A DNA stretch of 64,000 nucleotides. Origin: Turritopsis dohrnii. Its lineage: Eukaryota; Cnidaria; Hydrozoa; Anthoathecata; Oceaniidae. A program made the translations under genes and the position numbers. Shown piece by piece: positions 59,168 through 64,000 of the stretch. Below the pieces are notes generated by a model that worked only from the letters and a program-made list of their open reading frames with translations, did not search any database and was not told where the DNA came from. Location of the stretch: positions 124,001-188,000 of the forward strand of contig BQMF02000330.1 of NCBI GenBank assembly GCA_027922465.2, read 5' to 3'. Position 1 is the first letter of the stretch; every line of letters begins with the position of its first letter.

Positions 59168-60481
59168 GTGAAAAAGAAAATGAGTGATAAAGATTGCGGA
59201 GATGAGGATGACTTTTGTGTAAGCGACACTCACAGGTCCTTTCTTTTGACATACTCGCAGGCGGACTTGACTAAATTCCCTACGTGTGAAAGTTTCGCCG
59301 CGCTGGTCCAAGAGTCGTTCTCGGCAGTGAAAAGCAGTCGTGTGGTTAAAGAGTGGGCATGCTGCCAGGAGCCTCATGTCGATGGTGGAGTCCATTACCA
59401 CGTGTGTGAACCTTTCTGGAACTTGCAGGTGGAATCCCATCAAGACGTACATCCAGAAAAAGAGTGGGATTTCAGTCCACTTTTCCACAAAGACGTGTGG
59501 CTATGTGGCTGCATACCGCTACGTTTGTAAGGCCAAGCCCATACAGCAAGTCCTGCACAGCCCTGGACACACAAACCTGGCAGAAATTAAAACACCCAAA
59601 ACAAACAAGGCTATGCGTCGTTTTAGTGACAGCAGAATTGAGAAGCGGAAGTCGCTATTCTTTTCGTGTGGAGCAGAAGCCTCAACTGCTACCCGGCAGG
59701 CCCCTGCCAAATGCCGGTGTTTGAGCAGAGAAGAGGTAGCAGAGTTTCTGCAGAGTTTTTGCTGGTGACCAACCAAAGAAAAGAACGCGGTGAGCGAGAC
59801 CTGTTCAACTTTGTCGTGAACGCCACGCCGAAAGCTCTTTGTGACTTGGTCACCGTCACGTGGCGCATGCAGAACGCCCAGCAAGTTTTGGCTCGAAAAC
59901 AGAAAGACCGCTTGCAGTTCATCCGGGAAATCGCTTCCGGGGAGTCGTGTGACGAGAACTGCAACGGAAAGTGGCTGCGTTCTGCGTTGCAGGTTCTGCG
60001 CAATAACGACATGAATCGTTACTGTTTTGCAGGTGTTGTTCGACAGGTGCTCAGGAAAGGCCGCCAAAAGAACGTAAACGTTCTGATTGTTGGCTCGACT
60101 AATTGTGGAAAGTCGTTCCTGTTGAACCCGTTGGAGTTAGTGTACAAAGCCTTCGTAAATTTTCGTCACCGGAAATGATTTCTTGGAGTGACTTCCTGTT
60201 GCTGTTGAGCAGACCGTTCACTTGCCACAGCCAAAAAACATGTATTCAACTGACCTGTGCATCGACCGCTCCAACACCATCCCCTTCTTTGCCACCAGCA
60301 AAAGCGACATCGAGTGCTTGGGCAAGTTCAACAGTAGGGACGACAGAAAAACGACATGATGTCCTCGCGGTGGCTCACTATTCGCTTTCACAAGCAGATC
60401 GAAAGGCCCGAGAACATCCCAGCGTGTAAGAAGTGTTTTGCAGAACTTGTCACGTCTGGTGTGGCGGATGAGGAGGAGTAA
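59168..60481 (+). pseudogene. Rep-like protein (HUH endonuclease plus P-loop ATPase), frameshifted
   Basis: Pieces of one protein appear in successive frames: 59168 to ~59410, ~59430-59690, ~59700-60150, then two short shifted stretches to the stop at 60479-60481. This implies at least four frameshifts. Visible landmarks are an FLLTYS strand near the N-terminus, an HYH metal-binding motif (59393-59401), a tyrosine-containing YVAAYRYVCK segment (about 59502-59530) expected to hold the nicking Tyr, and a Walker A GSTNCGKS (60092-60115). HUH plus P-loop is the layout of rolling-circle Reps of CRESS-DNA replicons and some parvovirus-like elements. Related genes are, as I recall, repeated in cnidarian genomes. 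The copy is broken and I make no claim of activity. Viral or transposon origin is undecided. Confidence 0.7.
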
Positions 60482-60540
60482 CATTTTTTAAGAACTCTTT
60501 TCTTGACACTTTCCGTTAACCGAATACCTCTTCTGTTGAT

Positions 60541-60760
60541 AAGTTGACGCGTCACGAACACGTCACGGACACGTCACAGTTATGTCACACCTGTTTCTCT
60601 GCAAAAGCATAGCAAAATCAACACGTCACACACGTCACGCTATTTTTTAATTAATAGTACTACTTCTTATTAATAACAAAAACAGCATGACGTGTGTGAC
60701 GTGTTCAGTTTATGTGGAAAACAGCCTTGTAACAAGGAATTATTGCCGTGACGTGTGCGT
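60541..60760. promoter_or_regulatory. bidirectional GTCAC iteron array with AT-rich palindrome
   Basis: GTCAC, mostly as CACGTCAC, occurs forward at 60551, 60562, 60573, 60584, 60625 and 60634. The first four are 11 bp apart, about one helical turn. The complement GTGAC(GTG) occurs at 60696 and 60748, with TGACGTG at 60688. Between the two orientations is the AT-rich imperfect palindrome around 60643-60678 (TTAATTAATAG ... CTTATTAATAAC). Rep proteins bind short iterons beside a hairpin origin, so this is a plausible replication origin or Rep-binding site. It could instead be a shared 3' region of the two converging genes. Confidence 0.5.
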
Positions 60761-60820
60761 GATGTATGCATGTTACGTTTGGAAAAACTGCACATAAAAG
60801 CCCACAACAAAAACAACAAA

Positions 60821-62062
60821 TTAATACTTCGTTCTCGACCCTTTGCATCGAATAACTTCTCCGATTCTGTTGTTCATCGTTTCGATTGTCTTGTTGATCA
60901 AGTCGTTTGAAAGTCCTTCGATCGTCCTCTTTACCCTGCCACAAAATTCGTCAAAACTTTCCTTGGTGATCTGCAGTTGCAGGGCATCTTCTTTGAGTTG
61001 TCGTCGCACCAAATGAAAAATGTTATCTATCGGGTTGAGGTCCAGAGAACGCGGCGGAATCGCAAACATCTCAGTCCGGAGTCTTTCCCAAGCAACTTTT
61101 GCCACTTTGGAATTCTGCCGTGGGTCTCCGTCCTGCAACCAAACACTTCCTTGCGTTTGCTTCCCTACTTTCAGAAAACATCTAAAGGTAAAATCGGTTA
61201 TACTTAATGTTTACATTTGTTCTGGTTTTCATTTTGGTTTTGTTTATATTATTTTCCCGAATGAAAGTGGCAAAACGGAAAGTGTATCATCACCTGGAAA
61301 CTTTTCGTCGACGAACTGGGCAAACCGCTGCCCTGTCACTTTCCATTCATGGTGTTCGCAACACGGCACGCCACTGCCATACCCTATGGCCACAAAGAAG
61401 TTTGCCATCCTGCCGCCAGTTCCTTCTTTGCGGCCTTTGGTTGTTATCGACAGGCCTTCACCAGGCTTCCTCCAGGCCATGGAAGACACAGCTCTTGCTT
61501 CCGCATACAGGTTTGTACGATGGGCAAATCTGACCCCATCAAAGTAAAATGTTATTGTGTTTGTCCAGAAGTTTTGTGGCAGCTCTTTTGCCATCTTGGC
61601 AAACTTTAGTCTCTTTTTCTTGTCCTTTTCGGACAGAAGTATTTTCTTCCGAGACTGTCGGTACTGGAAACCGTTCTTCCTCAGCATGCGATAGATGCTT
61701 TTTAAGCTGACCTGAAATAACCCTGTCTCCTCCTGTATCTTCCTGGCACTGAAGGAAGCCCTCTCCTCTCTCAGTCTAAAGAGTGTGGGAATGATCAGCC
61801 GCTCGTCCCGATCGTTTAGTTTCTTCGGCCGACCCTTGTTCTTTTTCCTTTTGTCGGCTGGCTTCTGGGTGGCAGTGGCGTGGCGGTAAATGCTCCTCTT
61901 GGAGTGTTGCGGGTAGCGAGTACACAGCTCCCCGCAACTTATTCCGAACTCCTGCTGCAGAATTTGCAGTGTCATGCTTGTTGCTATGTCGATGCGCACC
62001 ATTCTTTTTTCTGTATTTTGTTCGTTGTTTGTTGTTTGTTTATGTTCTGAAAACAAGAACAA
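60821..62062 (-). pseudogene. Tc1/mariner-type transposase (DD34D)
   Basis: Two frames (62062-61244 and about 61195-60821) cover one transposase. It has an N-terminal HTH (TLQILQQEFGIS ... SKRSIYRHA), a GRPKK motif, a second HTH (FSARKIQEETGLFQVSLKSIYRML), the first Asp in FYFDGVRF (codon 61538-61540), the second Asp in LQDGDPRQNS and the third acidic position in DLNPIDNIFH. The last is Asp where Tc1 has Glu; 34 residues lie between the second and third, i.e. DD34D as in mariner. An in-frame TAA near 61215 and the stop at 61244 separate the frames. A good intron joining them could not be found, so I treat it as broken. The likely start is the internal Met at about 62002. Confidence 0.8.
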
Positions 62063-62104
62063 AATTACTTAAATTATACCAGCTTTTGCTATTTAGCAGT
62101 ACCG

Positions 62105-62535
62105 TAAACTGTTTGTTATTACAGTAATAGCGTGTTTGTGTCTACACGTAACACGTGTCTATCTTATTTGTTTTTACTTTTCAAAACAGATAACGTAGAT
62201 ACACACAATAACTGTAAGTAACAAAAACAGAACAACGGTATTCAACTGTTTGTTTACCTTACACTGCCTTTTTGTTTATTCGTTTACACAGTAACAATGT
62301 GTTTGTGTGTACACGTAACACGTGTCTATGTTATTTGTTTTTACTTTTCAAAACAGATAACGCAGACTGTGTGTGTAGATACAAACACATAACTACTGTA
62401 CGAAACAAAACGGTATTCAATTATTTGTTTACCGTACACTGGGTGGTTGTTTATTTGTTTACACAGTAACAATGTGTTTGTGTCTACACGCAACACGTGT
62501 CTGTGTTGTTTGTTTTTACTTTCAAAATGGATATC
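62105..62535. repeat. ~180 bp tandem repeat, about 2.4 copies
   Basis: The block containing ACACGTAACACGTGTCTAT, TTATTTGTTTTTACTTTTCA and AAAACAGATAACG recurs with starts near 62118, 62295 and 62475. The ACACGTG...CACGTGT words form small palindromes in each copy. It lies immediately upstream of the transposase gene. It may be the promoter-side terminus of the composite element. Confidence 0.75.
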
Positions 62536-62540
62536 GCAGA

Positions 62541-62735
62541 CTATGTGTAGTTACAGCACATAAGTTCAACTGAGTAGCAACTGCAGCTTTGGCCACAATT
62601 TCTGTCACTGATTGTAGTTAGCATATGTGTTATTAAACCTCTCTTGCGCATTTTAGCTGTGACCTTGATGTACCCTCTGTAGTCTGAATCAATAATGCCT
62701 GGGAACACCTTAATATCCGTTAACATTGTTGACAA
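62541..62735 (-). pseudogene. dUTPase-like motif in decayed coding sequence
   Basis: A 64-residue frame contains FPGIIDSDYRGYIKV, close to the highly conserved dUTPase motif (G-V/I-I-D-x-D-Y-R-G) that binds the deoxyuridine ring. The conserved segments before and after are missing or shifted. dUTPases occur as host enzymes and in retroelements and viruses; which one this is cannot be told. Upstream sequence (62750-63055, minus) also reads like decayed coding (for example a frame with GLTCFWNNDRSLQGFYSALW). Confidence 0.5.
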
Positions 62736-63399
62736 TCAAGGAAGAATTCTCGCGCAATAGCCAGGCAAAATTTCCATCTTCAGTCCTGTGTTAAGTATTT
62801 TAATGCTGTAAATGCTGATACAAGTTGAAGTGGGTGATTAGTTGTTGAACAGCAGCTATCTGATATTCTTTTTTGTCGATATTATACCGCTTAGCCTCCG
62901 AAAAAGACAGAGAATTTTAATGTCCATCCACAGTGCAGAGTAAAAACCTTGCAATGAACGATCATTATTCCAAAAACAGGTCAGTCCGTAATGCCTTTTC
63001 TTAAGTCGATCGTAAATGACCACTTCTTGAACGGACGTTTCTGTTGTGTCACAGTATTGATAAACAGTTCAAATAATTTGAAAAGATTACCAATTTGTGC
63101 AAACTGATCTTTTCAAATTAATATGATTTTTGCTTTTGTTTTTGCACTTTTAAAACATTGTGTCTAATATCATTTATAGTAGAAATTAGTTTAAAACAAT
63201 TAAACATATAAAATGTTTAAACATTTTTGAAAAGCTTTTTGCAATTTCCTATTAAAATTCCCTGGACAGTATTCCCAAAACTTTAATTTTGATAAAATAA
63301 GTTCTGTTATTATTGCTTTCTTAATCTTTAAGTCTTCCTTAATTGATTATTTTTTAGCAATAATTCCTTGCAGAATGACACCAGCAACCCTATGTAATT

Positions 63400-63675
63400 C
63401 TATTGCTCTACTTCAGTTTTCCTCCTTTTGCTTGATGTTGTCACAGATGCAAATGGTATAGCTATCCTTAGTTTGGATTTCTTTAGTGGACACGTGAACA
63501 TGCCGTTGCCTGTAATTAGGTTTTCCCATACAAATTCAGCGGGTAATTGAAGACTGAAGGATTTACGGCTTGTAATGATGTTATTAGCGGGGTCGAGTTG
63601 ATAAATATGTTGGTCGTGCCAATTGATGGTGATTACGCCAAATTTTGCCATGGTAAGAAGACTGTGACACTTCAT
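63400..63675 (-). CDS. unrecognised 91-residue frame, possible exon
   Basis: The frame, with a second Met at residue 9 (MAKFGVITINWHDQHIYQLD), has codon use and composition that look protein-coding, with a basic C-terminus (SSKRRKTEVEQ). I do not recognise the family. The first ~16 codons from Met9 are duplicated at about 63822-63880, inside the palindrome at the window edge, followed there by a stop. It could be an exon of the same decayed gene that holds the dUTPase-like motif downstream. Confidence 0.35.
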   Translation of the reverse strand: MKCHSLLTMAKFGVITINWHDQHIYQLDPANNIITSRKSFSLQLPAEFVWENLITGNGMFTCPLKKSKLRIAIPFASVTTSSKRRKTEVEQ

Positions 63676-63765
63676 ACATACCAGTAGCTTTCAACGATAT
63701 CTGGAAGAAGAACATCGCCACAGTTACTGGGAATACCAAGAACAAGGCTGCATTCATCCACCAGT

Positions 63766-64000
63766 TTATCCGGGATGGTAATAAAACTAATTATAATACG
63801 TTAAGAGCAACTTCCTTGTTAAATATGTTGGTCATGCCAATTGATGGTGATGACGCCAAATTTTGCCATTGTAAGAAGCAGTATACGTTGGTTTACCAAG
63901 TTACGGTAACTGAGTTGGTGTTGAATCAACTGTTAGGTGGTATTTAACAAGGAAGTTGCTCTTAACGTATTATAATTAGTTTTATTACCATCCCGGATAA
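63766..64000. repeat. palindrome with ~60 bp arms at window edge
   Basis: The left arm 63766-63825 (beginning TTATCCGGGATGGTAATA) and right arm 63941-64000 (ending TATTACCATCCCGGATAA) are exact reverse complements as far as I can compare. They surround a 115 bp spacer holding the duplicated gene start. The right arm reaches the last base, so the palindrome may continue outside the window. Confidence 0.85.

Larger units (their letters stand above)
58992..62535. mobile_element. composite element: Rep-like gene plus Tc1/mariner transposase
   Basis: The left boundary candidate is TA then CAGGGTGAAAGTAACAAAAC, typical of Tc1/mariner ends. The right side is a run of ~180 bp tandem repeats ending near 62535 in GTTTTTACTTTCAAAATGG, which only loosely mirrors the left end. 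Two converging decayed genes lie inside. They have visibly higher GC than their surroundings, and an iteron-like array lies between them. Whether this is one element or two adjacent ones is not settled. Confidence 0.5.

Noticed and set aside
61139..61243. Intron joining the two transposase frames
   Set aside because: A possible GT (CCAG|GTGATG) and AG (CCTTTAG) exist, but joining them puts the downstream frame out of phase and gives a stop, so I treat the gap as decay.
62105..62535. Terminal inverted repeat matching the left end of the Rep/transposase element
   Set aside because: The final ACTTTCAAAATGG only loosely mirrors CAGGGTGAAAGT; I therefore call it a tandem repeat and leave the right end of the element open.

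Overview
The window is a low-GC, intron-bearing stretch of an animal genome. It is made almost entirely of transposable elements, many inserted inside one another. The mix (Helitrons, Tc1/mariner, hAT, CR1/L2-like and APE-type LINEs, Ty3/Gypsy, a Penelope-like fragment and an integrase-like DDE transposon) fits a marine invertebrate, most likely a cnidarian. That taxonomic reading is inference. I see no rRNA, tRNA or CRISPR array. The only convincing host-type gene is a single-exon, rhodopsin-like orphan GPCR (4417-5220, +).

Left third (1-30 kb): the GPCR; four copies of a TA-flanked mariner MITE family, one carrying a second mariner MITE inside it; a head-to-tail array of short Helitrons (8.15-10.87 kb); a Penelope-type reverse transcriptase fragment; a complete-looking 3.5 kb Helitron (13607-17078) that encloses a large antisense ORF with a C76/UL36-like deubiquitinase domain and a 13-residue repeat array; a decayed LINE (22.2-25.0 kb); and several hairpin MITEs.

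Middle (30-43.8 kb): two related long-inverted-repeat families, called T and S here, with S inserted in T; a CR1/L2-like LINE; a Gypsy remnant with gag-NC, protease and RT; and a broken hAT copy. The Gypsy gag carries an 866 bp hAT-type MITE flanked by a 6 bp duplication.

Nested centrepiece (43.8-55.3 kb): an S element was hit by a 9.3 kb DDE-integrase transposon, called element I (44081-53378). It has inverted repeats of about 64 bp and an exact 6 bp target duplication (GTACCG). Element I has two convergent spliced genes: an intact five-exon, 404-residue integrase-like transposase and a six-exon gene ending in an all-cysteine RING-like domain. The last exon of the RING gene was in turn split by a complete 4710 bp hAT transposon (46621-51330). 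The hAT has perfect 17 bp ends, a 5 bp duplication and an intact three-exon, 768-residue transposase. Removing each insertion and one duplication copy restores the sequence beneath it, so the order of events can be read directly.

Right end (58.9-64 kb): a decayed Rep-like gene (HUH nuclease plus P-loop ATPase) lies tail-to-tail with a Tc1/mariner transposase of DD34D type. Between them is a bidirectional array of GTCAC repeats around an AT-rich palindrome, which looks like an iteron-type origin. Beyond it are ~180 bp tandem repeats, a dUTPase-like fragment in decayed coding sequence and a ~60 bp-arm palindrome at the window edge.
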